Shown here in pieces: positions 24,898 through 36,858 of a DNA stretch of 38,698 bases. This DNA comes from Candidatus Eiseniibacteriota bacterium (GTDB lineage: Bacteria > Eisenbacteria > RBG-16-71-46). Below the pieces are notes generated by a model, which saw nothing but the letters and a program-made list of their open reading frames with translations, ran no database searches and had not been told where the DNA came from. Made by a program: the position numbers and the translations under genes. The number at the start of each line of letters is the position of its first letter. Within the stretch, counting starts at the first letter, position 1. The DNA lies in the NCBI GenBank assembly GCA_016223045.1, contig JACRPT010000108.1, positions 851 through 39,548 of the forward strand, in the 5' to 3' direction.

Positions 24898-25180
24898 GAC
24901 CGTCCCTGGCTATTCGTTGCGAGCGGCGCCGCGACCGCGGCGGCATCTGAGGGCTGCCCGCGGGCTGCGGCCTTGCCGGGGGGTTATCGGCGGGCGGTGG
25001 CGCGGGCTGGAGGGGGGCGGGGGAGACCGGGAGGAGGGTCGAAGGGTAGCCGGGGGGATACCGCGAGGGTGGCGAGCGCGAGCGCCGGCGCTGCGCGTCG
25101 GTCGCACGGACAGGCTTCGAGCCCGGGCGGGATGCCGGCGCAAAGGCAGACGACCCCGGTGGACGAGGTCGAGTCCGTCG
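24898..25180. other. 283-bp intergenic region, no gene seen
   Basis: GC-rich, with a G-run-rich stretch on the plus strand (about 24975-25065). It should contain the promoter of the hybrid kinase and the end of the molybdenum hydroxylase operon. I see no clear terminator hairpin or promoter boxes. Confidence 0.4.
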
Positions 25181-27301
25181 CTAGCCTTTCCGCACCTCCT
25201 CCGCCCGCACCGGCAGCCTGCGCACCCGCTTCCCCGTCGCCGCGGCGATCGCGTTCACCACCGCGGGCGCCACCGGCGGCACGCCGGGCTCGCCGATGCC
25301 GCCCACGGCGTCACCGCTCGGCGCGAGGTGCACCTCGACCGCCGGCATCTCGTCCAGGCGCAGCACCGGGTAGTCGTCGAATCCGCTCTGCACCACCGCG
25401 CCCTGCTCGATCGTGATCTCGCCGTGGAGCGCGGCGGAGAGGCCGAACGCCACGGCGCTCTCCATCTGCGCCTCGACCAGGCCGGGATGCACGACCATGC
25501 CGCAGTCCACGGCGCACACCACGCGCTCCACCTTCACCGCGCCGTCGTCTGCCACCGCGACCTCGGCGACCATCGCGACGAAGCTGCCGAACGAGCCGTG
25601 CACGGCGAGGCCGCGCCCGCGTCGCGGAGGCAGCGGCGCGCCCCAGCCGGCCTTCTCCGCCGCCAGGTTCAGCACCGCGAGGTGGCGCGGCTGGTCCCGG
25701 AGCAGCGCGCGCCGGAACGCCAGCGGGTCGTGTCCGCCGGCGGCGGCCACCTCGTCCACGAAGCACTCGGTGACGAATGCGTTCTGCGAGCTGCCGACCG
25801 AGCGCCACCAGCCGACCGGGACGCCGGGATCGTGCAGCACCCAGTCCACCTCGAGGTTCGGGATGGCGTAGGGCAGGTCGGCCGCGCCCATCACCGAGCT
25901 GCGATCGAGGCCGCCCCGCATCTCGGGCACGAGCTGGCCCAGGATGCTCGGTCCGACGATGCGATGGGTCCACGCCACCGGCGAGCCGTTCGCATCGAGG
26001 CCGGCGCGCAGCAGGTTGTAGGTCGCGGGACGGTAGAAGTCGTGGCGCGTGTCGTCCTCGCGCGTCCACACCACCTGGACCGGGACGCCGGCCGCCTTCG
26101 CCAGCATCACGGCCTGCGCGACGTAGTCCTGCATCAGCCGCCGGCCGAAGCCGCCGCCCACCAGCGTGGTGTGCACGGTCACGGCCTCGGGCTTCATCTC
26201 CGCGGTGCGCGCCGCCCACTCCAGCGCGTCGCTCGCGCTCTGGGTGGGCGCCCACACCTCGCACGCGTCCGCGGTCACGCGCGCGGTGCAGTTGACGGGC
26301 TCGAGCGCGGCGTGGGCCAGGTAGGGCACCTCGTAGACCGCCTCGATCGTGCGCGCGCAGCCGGCGAGCGCCGCGGCGCCCTGACCCTCCTTGCGCGCCG
26401 GGAGGCCCACCTGCTTCGCCTTCTCCTCGAACGCGCGGCGGATCGCGCCGCTGTCGAGCGTGGCGAGCGCGCCTTCGTCCCAGCTCACCTTCAGCGCCTC
26501 GCGTCCCTTGAACGCGGCCCACGTGTTCTCGGCGAGCACCGCGACGCCGCTGCCGCAGCGATCGACGCGCCTCACACCGGGCACGGCGAGCGCCGGCGCG
26601 GGGTCGAAGTCCGCGGCCTTGCCGCCCGGCACCGGGCAGCGCGCGACGCTGGCGAAGAGCATCCCGGGCAGGCGGACGTCGAGGCCGAACACCGCGCTGC
26701 CGTCGAGCTTCGCGGGCACGTCGAGCCGCGCGACGCGCGTGCCGAGCAGGCGGAACGTCTTCGGGTCCTTGAGCGGCGGGTCTTCGGGCACCGGGAGCTG
26801 CGCCGCGCGCGCCACCAGCGCTCCGTAGGCGAGCCTCCGTCCGCTCGGGACATGGACCACCGTGCCGCTCTCGGCGCGGCAGGTCGCGCGCTCGACGCCC
26901 CAGCTCTGCGCGGCGGCGCCGACCAGCATCGCGCGCGCGGCGGCGCCGGCCCGGCGCAGCGGCGTCCACAGCGAGCGGATGCTCATGCTGCCGCCGGTGG
27001 TCATGTCGCCGTACTTCGCGGCGGCGATCGCCGGCTCGATGCGCACGTCCTTCCAGTCGGCCTCGAGCTCCTCGGCGACCAGCATGGGCAGCGCGGTGCG
27101 CACGCCCTGGCCCAGCTCGGAGCGGGCGACGGTCACGGTGACGAGGCCGTCGGCGCCGACGCGCAGCCACACGTCGGCTTGGAGCGCGGCGGTGGCGCGC
27201 GCGGGCGCGGCGTCCGCGAGGCGCACGCCGATCGCGAGCCCGGCGCCGGCGAGCGCGGTGGTCTCGAGGAACTCGCGGCGGGTGATGCGGGGCGTGGTCA
27301 T
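25181..27301 (-). CDS. molybdenum hydroxylase large subunit (IorB/CoxL-like), Tat-exported
   Basis: 706 residues from ATG 27301, which overlaps the stop of the small subunit by ATGA. N-terminal twin-arginine signal [18 protein letters not shown]. This is the molybdopterin-binding subunit of the xanthine dehydrogenase family. Motifs such as V-G-G-G-F-G-R-R, the substrate-channel region [13 protein letters not shown] and the C-terminal G-G-I-G-E-P-G (catalytic Glu near 671) place it in the aldehyde/isoquinoline 1-oxidoreductase group. It oxidises an aldehyde or N-heterocycle with water as oxygen donor. Only two subunits are present and no FAD subunit, so electrons must leave the [2Fe-2S] subunit to a periplasmic acceptor, perhaps a cytochrome. 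Substrate unknown. Confidence 0.93.
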   Translation of the reverse strand: MTTPRITRREFLETTALAGAGLAIGVRLADAAPARATAALQADVWLRVGADGLVTVTVARSELGQGVRTALPMLVAEELEADWKDVRIEPAIAAAKYGDMTTGGSMSIRSLWTPLRRAGAAARAMLVGAAAQSWGVERATCRAESGTVVHVPSGRRLAYGALVARAAQLPVPEDPPLKDPKTFRLLGTRVARLDVPAKLDGSAVFGLDVRLPGMLFASVARCPVPGGKAADFDPAPALAVPGVRRVDRCGSGVAVLAENTWAAFKGREALKVSWDEGALATLDSGAIRRAFEEKAKQVGLPARKEGQGAAALAGCARTIEAVYEVPYLAHAALEPVNCTARVTADACEVWAPTQSASDALEWAARTAEMKPEAVTVHTTLVGGGFGRRLMQDYVAQAVMLAKAAGVPVQVVWTREDDTRHDFYRPATYNLLRAGLDANGSPVAWTHRIVGPSILGQLVPEMRGGLDRSSVMGAADLPYAIPNLEVDWVLHDPGVPVGWWRSVGSSQNAFVTECFVDEVAAAGGHDPLAFRRALLRDQPRHLAVLNLAAEKAGWGAPLPPRRGRGLAVHGSFGSFVAMVAEVAVADDGAVKVERVVCAVDCGMVVHPGLVEAQMESAVAFGLSAALHGEITIEQGAVVQSGFDDYPVLRLDEMPAVEVHLAPSGDAVGGIGEPGVPPVAPAVVNAIAAATGKRVRRLPVRAEEVRKG

Positions 27302-27762
27302 CGCGCACCTCCCTTCGCCGCGCGCTGGATCGCGGCGCGGATGCGCGGGTAGGTGCCGCAGCGGCACAGGTTGCCCGACAGCGCGCGCTCGATGTCGGCG
27401 TCGAGCGGGGCGGGCTGCTTCGCGAGCAGCGCGGCGGCGCTCATGATCTGCCCGCTCTGGCAGTAGCCGCACTGCGGCACCTGCTCGGCGAGCCAGGCGC
27501 CGCGGAGCTTCGCGCCGACCGCGGGCGCGAGGCCCTCGATGGTCGTGATCGTGCGGCCGGCGGCCTCCGCCACCGTGGTCGAGCACGAGCGCACCGCCTC
27601 GCCGTCCAGATGCACGGTGCACGCGCCGCACTGGCCCATGCCGCAGCCGAATTTCGTCCCGGTGAGCCCGAGCGTGTCGCGCAGCGCCCACAGCAGCGGC
27701 ATCGCTGGGTCCACGTCGAGCGCGCGGGCGCGCCCGTTGACGGTGAGCGTGATCGAGGCCAT
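27298..27762 (-). CDS. molybdenum hydroxylase small subunit with two [2Fe-2S] clusters (IorA-like)
   Basis: 154 residues from ATG 27762, with a strong GGGAGGAG ribosome-binding site. N-terminal plant-type [2Fe-2S] motif G-C40-G-M-G-Q-C45-G-A-C48 with distal C60. The C-terminal all-helical [2Fe-2S] domain has C98-G-Y-C101-Q-S-G and L-C133-R-C135-G-T-Y. It relays electrons from the Mo centre of the large subunit. It has no signal of its own, so it should be exported with the Tat-tagged partner as a folded complex. First gene of a two-gene operon, coupled by a 4-bp ATGA overlap. Confidence 0.94.
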   Translation of the reverse strand: MASITLTVNGRARALDVDPAMPLLWALRDTLGLTGTKFGCGMGQCGACTVHLDGEAVRSCSTTVAEAAGRTITTIEGLAPAVGAKLRGAWLAEQVPQCGYCQSGQIMSAAALLAKQPAPLDADIERALSGNLCRCGTYPRIRAAIQRAAKGGAR

Positions 27763-28045
27763 GTCTCCTCCCTCGCGAGCGGGGGGCAGTGGATCGTTCC
27801 GGCGACGGCGCCGCGTGGGGGAGACGCGGGGGAGATTGCGCCTCCGGGCGGCCGCGCGCAACGGCGCTTCGAGCGTCCCTGCGAATCGGCGGGCGCCCGC
27901 GGTCGCCGGGGGCGCCACGCGCGCGCGCCCGTGACCAACGGCGCGTCTCGGCCGTGGACAACCCCCCGCGCGCGGCGGTATCGTCCGGCCTCTCCCGCTC
28001 ACACTGGGACGCCGCGCGCGTGCGGCGGGCCCGCCCGGAGGCACG

Positions 28046-30262
28046 ATGGCCGCGCAGGAACCCGTGGACCCTCCCTTCGCCCTCAGTCCGGGCGCCGAGC
28101 TGCTGGTCGAGGCCGCCGCGGCGAAGCAGGCGGAAGGCCCGGTGCTGGGCATACGCCACTGGCTGCTCGCGCTGCTCGAGCGCCACGCCCCGATGGTCGC
28201 CTCCATGGTCCAGGGCCTGGACGTGGCGGGCGCCCTCGCGGAGCTGCGCGAGCGCGTCGCGCAGAACGAGCCGGGCGAGGCGCTGGACCGGGAGAGGGCA
28301 GTGCGGCTGGCGAGCGAGCAGGCCCGGGCGCGCGGCATGCAGCGGGTCTACGAGACCGACCTCGCGCGCGTGATCCTGGCGGGCTCGGGCTACGCGGTCG
28401 GCGGCGCCGCGGCGCCGGCTCCCTCCGCCGCCGCGGCCGCCACGGCGACCGCGCCGGGCACGGCCACGCGCCCGTCCGCGCAGCCGCAGCCCGCCGTTCG
28501 CAAGCTGCGCCCCACGCCGACGCTCGACGAGTTCGGGCGCGATCTCACGAAGCTGGCGCGCGCCGGCAGGCTGATGCCCGTGGTGGGCCGTGACAGCGAG
28601 ATCGAGATGGTGATCGAGACGCTGTGCCGGCGCATCGCCCGCAACCCGGCGCTGGTGGGCGCGGCGGGCGTGGGCAAGACGGCGATCATCGAGGGGCTCG
28701 CGCTGCTCATCGTGCAGGACCGGGTGCCGCCGCCGCTCAAGGGGCTGCGCATCGTCGAGCTGCAGCCCTCGACGCTGGTGGCCGGCTCGCGCATGGTGGG
28801 CGACCTGGAGGCGCGCATGAAGGCGGTGGTGGCCGAGGCCTCGCAGGAGGGCATCGCGCTCTTCATTGATGAGATGCACTCGTTGATGGGCGCGGGCGGC
28901 ATCCCGGGGCTCTCGGACGTGGCGAGCCAGCTCAAGCCGGCGCTGGCGCGCGGCGAGCTGGCGTGCATCGCCGCGACCACGGACGACGAGTACCGGCGCT
29001 TCATCGAGAACGACCGCGCGCTCGAGCGCCGGTTCCAGCCGATCCGGATCGCCGAGCCTCCGCACGAGCTGACGCTGGCGATCCTCGCGCAGCTGGCGGC
29101 CGAGTCGCAGGCTTCACGGCACGTCGCCGTGCCGGAGGTGGTGCGGCGCTGGATCGTGGACTTCGCCGAGCGGTTCCTGCGCAACCGCTGCTTCCCGGCC
29201 AAGGCGGTGGACCTGCTCGAGCAGTGCGTGGCGCACGCCATCGTCCAGGGGCGCGCGGAGGTCCACCTGGCGGACGCCGAAGCGGTGGGCCAGCGGCTGA
29301 TCGGGATGCCCACCGGGATCGGTCCGCGCATCCAGGTGCTCGCGCGCCGCCTGCTCGAGCAGGGCGAGCTGCCCGCGGACGACGCGAAGGCGCTGGCCGA
29401 GCGCCTGGACGTCACCATGCGGGGCCTCGACATCCGCGCCGAGCGGCCCAACGCCGTCGTCCTGCTGCTGGGCCCGGCCGCGGCGCTGGGACCCGCGCTC
29501 TCCGAGACCATCGCCGACGCGCTGTTCGGCTCCCCCGACCGCGTGGTGGCGATCGACTTCGGCCGCCTGGTGCATCCGGCCGACGTCACCATCCTGGTCG
29601 GCGCGCCGCCGGGGTACGTGGGCTACAGCGAGAGCCTGCCGCTCCACCGCGTCGCCGACATGCCGTGGTGCGTGCTGCGCTGCGACGACGTGCACGCGGC
29701 GCACCCGCAGGTGCTCGAGGTGCTGGCGCAGGCGCTGGAGAGCGGATCGCTCACCGACTCGCGCGGCAAGCGGATCTTCCTGAGCGACACGGTCGTGGTG
29801 CTGACCGCGCCGGTCACCGAGGCGAAGCAGGCGCACCTCGGGTTCAAGGCAGGCGCTGAGGCCCCGGCCGCGGCGGACGCCGGGGTGCGCCGGAGCGCGG
29901 AGGGGGCGCTGGGCGCGCGTCTCGCCGGCCAGTGCGATTTCGTCTTCCACGCCACGGACGGAGGCGCGGTGCGCCCGTCGGGCGCGCTCCAGCACGGCGT
30001 GCTCGACGTGCTCTCCGAGCGCTACGGGAAGCAGGGTGTCGAGGTGAGCTGGGACGCGAGCCTGATCGAGTGGCTCCGGTCGTTCCGGGGCCAGTTCCCG
30101 AACGCCATGGACTGGGAGCGCAAGGTGGACCAGCTGGTGGGAGGCCCGCTGGTCCAGTTCATGGCGAGCGCCGCCGGCGCGCCGGCGCGCCGCCTGGTGG
30201 TCACCTATCACGACGGGGCCGTCCACATCGAATCGCTCGTCACCGAGCCGGGAGGATCGTAG
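28046..30262 (+). CDS. Clp-like AAA+ protein with an inactive second ATPase module
   Basis: 738 residues from ATG 28046 with GGAGG six bases upstream. A short N-domain resembling a degenerate Clp-N (about 10-115) is followed by an Ala/Pro linker (about 119-155). NBD1 is intact: G-A-A-G-V-G-K-T (205-212), Walker B A-L-F-I-D-E-M-H (271-278), and R328-R329 as Arg-finger candidates. No ClpB-type M-domain. NBD2 keeps Clp features (pore loop G-Y-V-G-Y 523-527, [20 protein letters not shown]), but its Walker A position reads L-G-P-A-A-A-L-G (lacks GKT) and Walker B is C-D-D. The second ring therefore probably cannot bind or hydrolyse ATP. No ClpP tripeptide is evident and no protease gene is adjacent. 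It is followed 2 bp later by a YbjN-like gene. Confidence 0.9.
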   Translation: MAAQEPVDPPFALSPGAELLVEAAAAKQAEGPVLGIRHWLLALLERHAPMVASMVQGLDVAGALAELRERVAQNEPGEALDRERAVRLASEQARARGMQRVYETDLARVILAGSGYAVGGAAAPAPSAAAAATATAPGTATRPSAQPQPAVRKLRPTPTLDEFGRDLTKLARAGRLMPVVGRDSEIEMVIETLCRRIARNPALVGAAGVGKTAIIEGLALLIVQDRVPPPLKGLRIVELQPSTLVAGSRMVGDLEARMKAVVAEASQEGIALFIDEMHSLMGAGGIPGLSDVASQLKPALARGELACIAATTDDEYRRFIENDRALERRFQPIRIAEPPHELTLAILAQLAAESQASRHVAVPEVVRRWIVDFAERFLRNRCFPAKAVDLLEQCVAHAIVQGRAEVHLADAEAVGQRLIGMPTGIGPRIQVLARRLLEQGELPADDAKALAERLDVTMRGLDIRAERPNAVVLLLGPAAALGPALSETIADALFGSPDRVVAIDFGRLVHPADVTILVGAPPGYVGYSESLPLHRVADMPWCVLRCDDVHAAHPQVLEVLAQALESGSLTDSRGKRIFLSDTVVVLTAPVTEAKQAHLGFKAGAEAPAAADAGVRRSAEGALGARLAGQCDFVFHATDGGAVRPSGALQHGVLDVLSERYGKQGVEVSWDASLIEWLRSFRGQFPNAMDWERKVDQLVGGPLVQFMASAAGAPARRLVVTYHDGAVHIESLVTEPGGS

Positions 30263-30264
30263 CC

Positions 30265-30726
30265 ATGGAATTCAAGACCGAGGCCCAGAAGGCGTGCCAC
30301 GCGAGGATCGCCTCGATGATGAAGGACCTGTTCGGCGAGTTCGTCATGGTGCGCGACGACGCGCCGTTCTTCGGGATCGCGATCGGCTCCGCGCTCGCCC
30401 AGACCGCGGTGTGGCCGTGGGGCGACGACGACGCCACCATCTCGACGCGGGCCTACGTGGTGACCGGTGCCGAGCAGACGAGCGAGCTGTTCAAGTTCCT
30501 GCTCGAGAAGAACGGCGAGATGCGGTTCGGGGCGTTCGGCGTGGACTCCGACGGGGACGTCTTCTTCCAGCACTGCATCGTGGGCTCGACCTGCGACAAG
30601 AAGGAGCTGAAGACCTCGGTCATGGCGGTGGTGTCCACGGCCGACAGCCTGGACGACGAGATCGTGGCGCGCTGGGGCGGGCAGCGCGCGCTCGACAAGA
30701 TCCAGTCCGCCAGCCGCCCGAAGTAG
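30265..30726 (+). CDS. YbjN / CesT-like chaperone-fold protein
   Basis: 153 residues from ATG 30265, with GGAGG nine bases upstream, 2 bp after the stop of the Clp-like gene. The order helix (E-A-Q-K-A-C-H-A-R-I-A-S-M-M), strands (F-V-M-V..., I-S-T-R-A-Y-V-V-T, R-F-G-A-F-G-V-D-S-D-G-D-V-F-F), then a long helix (T-S-V-M-A-V-V-S-T-A-D-S-L-D-D-E-I) matches the YbjN/type III secretion chaperone-like fold. These dimeric proteins bind partner polypeptides. With no secretion genes here, the most economical reading is a substrate adaptor or partner for the Clp-like ATPase. Confidence 0.72.
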   Translation: MEFKTEAQKACHARIASMMKDLFGEFVMVRDDAPFFGIAIGSALAQTAVWPWGDDDATISTRAYVVTGAEQTSELFKFLLEKNGEMRFGAFGVDSDGDVFFQHCIVGSTCDKKELKTSVMAVVSTADSLDDEIVARWGGQRALDKIQSASRPK

Positions 30727-30835
30727 CGCCCGCGCGCGCCGAACGCGAAGTGCCCCGGCCGGGCACGGCATCGCCCCGGCCGCGGAGGCCGGACACCGCG
30801 CCCGCGCGCGCCGCGAACGCCAAGAGCCCCGGCCG
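30726..30835 (+). repeat. duplicated 36-38-bp unit after the YbjN-like gene
   Basis: 30726-30761 and 30798-30835 share the sequence pattern GCGCCCGCGCGCGCC...GAACGC...CCCCGGCCG. The first unit forms the small hairpin GTGCCC-CGGCC-GGGCAC (30750-30766), the second forms the left half of the strong terminator that follows. Confidence 0.6.
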
Positions 30836-30853
30836 CGTCCCGCCGGGGCTCTT
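30822..30853. terminator. bidirectional terminator hairpin
   Basis: AAGAGCCCCGGC (30822-30833) pairs perfectly with GCCGGGGCTCTT (30842-30853), 8-nt loop. It lies between the convergent Clp/YbjN operon (plus) and the tricorn-like gene (minus, stop at 30870), so it can serve both. Confidence 0.85.
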
Positions 30854-30869
30854 CGTTTGCTGCGAGCGG

Positions 30870-34160
<3,291 letters not shown>

Positions 34161-34605
34161 CGGGAGATCCTCCTCGAAGGGGTGGGGTGGGGACGGAGAA
34201 CAGCGCATCCTGCGAGTCCCGCCCGGGGCGGGTCAAGGTCGCGGCGACGAGCGCGGGCCCGCGCGGCCTGAGCGGAGAGGGCGGGTCACTCCCGGGCTAC
34301 GGCGCGGCGGCCCGCGGGGTTGCGGCGACCTGAGGCCGGGCCGCAGGGTGCGGCGGGCCCGGGGGCGGGTCCGGCGGGAGGCAGGTCATCCCCGGATTTT
34401 CCGCTTGCGCTCGCCGGCGCGGCGTTCCATCCTAGCGGCTGACTTCGGTTGCCGGTGGATGGTCGAACGCGAGTTCAGTGCCGCCAGGGCCGACCTGGCG
34501 GCGTTTTTCGTCCACCGCGACCGGACCGGTCACAGGGGCCGGGCGCGGCCGCCGCGTTCGGGCGGCAGAACAGGGGTCTTCGGACCCGGATTCAAGGAGT
34601 CTCAA
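34161..34605. other. 445-bp intergenic region upstream of the cold-shock gene
   Basis: No gene seen. It contains the promoter of the tricorn-like gene on the minus side, a dyad GCGGCCCG/CGGGCCGC (34307-34344), and a weak promoter candidate TTGCGC (34405-34410), 17-bp spacer, CATCCT (34428-34433) on the plus strand. If real, the cold-shock mRNA would have a leader of about 165 nt, as is usual for csp genes. Confidence 0.35.
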
Positions 34606-34806
34606 GTGGCACGTGGTACGGTGAAGTGGTTCAACGAGGCGAAGGGCTTTGGTTTCATCTCGCAGGAAGGCGGCGAGGACGTGTTCGTGCACTTCTCCGC
34701 GATCCAGGGCGAGGGATTCAAGACGCTCGCCGAGGGTGATGCGGTGGAGTTCGACGTGAACCGTGGGCCGAAGGGTCTGCAGGCGGCCAACGTCCGCAAG
34801 GCGTAA
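34606..34806 (+). CDS. cspA: cold-shock domain protein (CspA family)
   Basis: 66 residues from GTG 34606, with AAGGAG seven bases upstream. Single OB-fold with RNP1 K-G-F-G-F-I and RNP2 V-F-V-H-F, beginning [12 protein letters not shown], exactly the size of bacterial Csp proteins. It binds single-stranded RNA/DNA and melts mRNA secondary structure. The gene stands alone and ends in a strong hairpin. Which paralogue (cold-induced or constitutive) cannot be told, so the gene symbol is family-level. Confidence 0.95.
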   Translation: MARGTVKWFNEAKGFGFISQEGGEDVFVHFSAIQGEGFKTLAEGDAVEFDVNRGPKGLQAANVRKA

Positions 34807-35124
34807 TCGCCCGGAGTACCACCTCACGCCACGGGGGCGGCGCAGTCCCGCGCAAGCGGGGTCCGCGCCGCCCCTGGCGTTTGAGGCGCCGGCGCGCTCC
34901 CCGCCGTCCGCCCGGGCCGCGATGACCCCGGGCAGCGTGTTCAGCCGGAGCGGCCCGCGTGCCGCGGGTCCCCGCCGCACATCCGGGCCCCCGGGAGGCA
35001 CGCCCCGGGCGCCATGGCGGCGGCCCGCGGCCCCGGCTGCCGCCTCAAGGCCGACGGCTCTCCTGCCGATGACAGGGACGTTCGGTCCGGGTTTCCCACA
35101 GGCCCAGGGAGCGGGGACTTCCCC
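34807..35124. other. 318-bp intergenic region between csp and the HEAT-repeat gene
   Basis: Holds the csp terminator-like hairpin (34833-34874). The rest is GC-rich with no clear promoter boxes. The frame of the HEAT-repeat gene is open here back to 35014, but the coding character appears only after 35125. Confidence 0.4.
34833..34882 (+). terminator. csp terminator hairpin with a core related to the inverted-repeat elements
   Basis: GGGGCGGCGC (34834-34843) pairs with GCGCCGCCCC (34865-34874). Inside, CCCGC-GCAA-GCGGG (CCCGC at 34847-34851, GCGGG at 34856-34860) forms a smaller stem. The sequence CCCGCGCAAGCGGGG-TCCG-CGCCGCC-CCTGGCG parallels the core of the elements at 21745 and 38363. It most likely ends csp transcription; no U-tract. 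Confidence 0.65.
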
Positions 35125-36858
35125 ATGAACGTGAGTGCCGGATCGGAGCGCCGCGAGCAGGCGGTCGCGCGCCCCGCGGAGCAGGAAGCGACGATCCGTG
35201 CCGCCGGCACCTGGATCAACCACCTCGCACGCACCCTCAAGACCTGCCGGCTCTACGACGCGAACAACCCCACGGTCGTCCGCTTCCGCGACGAGCTGGC
35301 CCAGGCGCTCACCCGGCTCCTCGAAGAGCACGGCAGCATCACCTACAAGTTCAGCTCCGACGACGTGTTCTTCGAGGACGCCTCGCTCTACCCGGCCCGC
35401 TCGCGCGACGACAACCTCGCGCTCGCCTTCTACCGCGACGGCATCCACGCGCTGACCTTCTCGTCCGGGGTCGAGGCGCCGGAGGTCGAGGCGTTCCTCG
35501 ACGCCATCCTTCAGGTCACGGGCCAGAACACCGGCGACAACGACCTGGTGACCCTGCTGTGGGAGACGCATCTCCCGCACATTGAGGTGGATTACGTGCC
35601 CGCCGAGGGCGAGGTTGGCGCCGGGGGCCCGGTCGAGGGGCAGGATGGACAGGACCCCGCGCCGTGGCCGTCCTTCGTGGCCACCGAGGAGGATGGCGAA
35701 GCGGCCCCGGCCGGCGCCGCCGGCCCGGCGGCCGGCCGCTCCGACGACTGGAGCACCGGGAACAGCACGGTCGAGGTCGAAGCCGGCTTCGAGGAGCTCG
35801 AATCGCTGGCGCCCGGCGAGACCCAGCGCTTCCTGCGCGAGTACCAGGCCGAACACCAGGTGGACCTCGTCACCGCCACCATCGCGGTGGCGAGCGCGTT
35901 CGTGCACGCCGAGAGCGGCCCCGCGGACCGCGTGGAGCTGTCGCGCTTCCTGCCGCGCGTGCTGCGCCAGGCCGTCATGCAAGGCGCGTGGGCCGAGGCG
36001 CGCGAGACGCTCGCGCTGCTGCGGGAGTGCGAGGGCGAGTGGTCGGTCGAGACCTTCACGCAGGAGCTGTTCCAGCCCGTCTCGATCGCGAGCGCGGTCG
36101 AGCGCCTCGACCTGCAGGATCCCGCCGCGATCGCCGAGTTCGTGGAGTTCGCGAAGGAGCTGGGCGATCCCGCGGTGGACTGGCTCAACCTCACGCTCGC
36201 CGAGAGCCAGCAGCGCAAGACCCGCCGCCTGCTCGCCGAGGCGATCGCGCACCTGTGCCGGGACAACCCGGAGCGGCTCGCGCCCTGGCTCTCCGACCCG
36301 CGCTGGTACGTGGTGCGCAACGTCGTGCATATCCTGGGCTGGATCGGCGGCAATCAGATCGTCGGCCTGCTCCAGGTGGCGCTCCGCCACCCCGAGCCGC
36401 GCGTGCGGCAGGAGGTGGTCGCCGCGCTGGGCCAGGCCGACCCGGCGGTGGCGCGCCCGCTGCTGCTGCACATGCTCGAGGGCGCCGACACGCGCATGTT
36501 CTGCTCGGTGCTCCACCACCTGTCCATCGAGCGCGACGAGAAGACCGCGAACCTCATGCTCACCTTCCTGGTGGATCCGGAGTTCGAGCAGCGGCCGCTC
36601 GAGGAGCGGCGCGCCGTCTACTCGACGCTCGCCGCCACCGGCGGCGACGCGGTGGTCCCGGCGCTCGAGGTCGAGCTCCACCGGGGCAACTGGCTCTCGC
36701 GCTTCCAGGAGGCGCACCGCCAGTCGGTGGCGCGCTGCCTGGCGCGGGTCGGCACGCCGCTCGCGCGCGCCGTGCTGGAGCGCGGCGCGCGCTCGAAGCG
36801 CGCGCCCGTGCGCAAGGCGTGCGAGGACGCGCTCGGGGGGTTCGAGGACCATGCCTGA
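35125..36858 (+). CDS. HEAT-repeat protein with an N-terminal domain shared with the downstream HD-GYP protein
   Basis: I start at ATG 35125, giving 577 residues; the frame is open upstream to 35014 but without coding character. The N-terminal domain (about 20-125, W-I-N-H-L-A-R-T-L-K-T-C-R-L-Y-D-A-N-N-P...V-E-A-F-L-D-A-I) aligns with the same region of the next gene. A low-complexity acidic linker follows (about 165-220). The rest (about 240-577) is all helix with HEAT-like units, for example D-P-R-W-Y-V-V-R-N-V-V-H-I-L-G and H-P-E-P-R-V-R-Q-E-V-V-A-A-L-G. Such proteins are scaffolds. It overlaps the HD-GYP gene by 8 bp and is surely cotranscribed with it. Probably cytosolic. Confidence 0.88.
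   Translation: MNVSAGSERREQAVARPAEQEATIRAAGTWINHLARTLKTCRLYDANNPTVVRFRDELAQALTRLLEEHGSITYKFSSDDVFFEDASLYPARSRDDNLALAFYRDGIHALTFSSGVEAPEVEAFLDAILQVTGQNTGDNDLVTLLWETHLPHIEVDYVPAEGEVGAGGPVEGQDGQDPAPWPSFVATEEDGEAAPAGAAGPAAGRSDDWSTGNSTVEVEAGFEELESLAPGETQRFLREYQAEHQVDLVTATIAVASAFVHAESGPADRVELSRFLPRVLRQAVMQGAWAEARETLALLRECEGEWSVETFTQELFQPVSIASAVERLDLQDPAAIAEFVEFAKELGDPAVDWLNLTLAESQQRKTRRLLAEAIAHLCRDNPERLAPWLSDPRWYVVRNVVHILGWIGGNQIVGLLQVALRHPEPRVRQEVVAALGQADPAVARPLLLHMLEGADTRMFCSVLHHLSIERDEKTANLMLTFLVDPEFEQRPLEERRAVYSTLAATGGDAVVPALEVELHRGNWLSRFQEAHRQSVARCLARVGTPLARAVLERGARSKRAPVRKACEDALGGFEDHA

Noticed and set aside
25181-29065. A single 1294-residue minus-strand protein running through the molybdenum hydroxylase and the Clp-like gene
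   Set aside because: Only the last 706 residues are coding; the rest is antisense to the Clp-like gene and covers the small-subunit gene in another frame.
30822-30853. Riboswitch or attenuator upstream of the tricorn-like gene
   Set aside because: The hairpin is downstream of both convergent genes and is a plain perfect stem, so a terminator is the simple reading.
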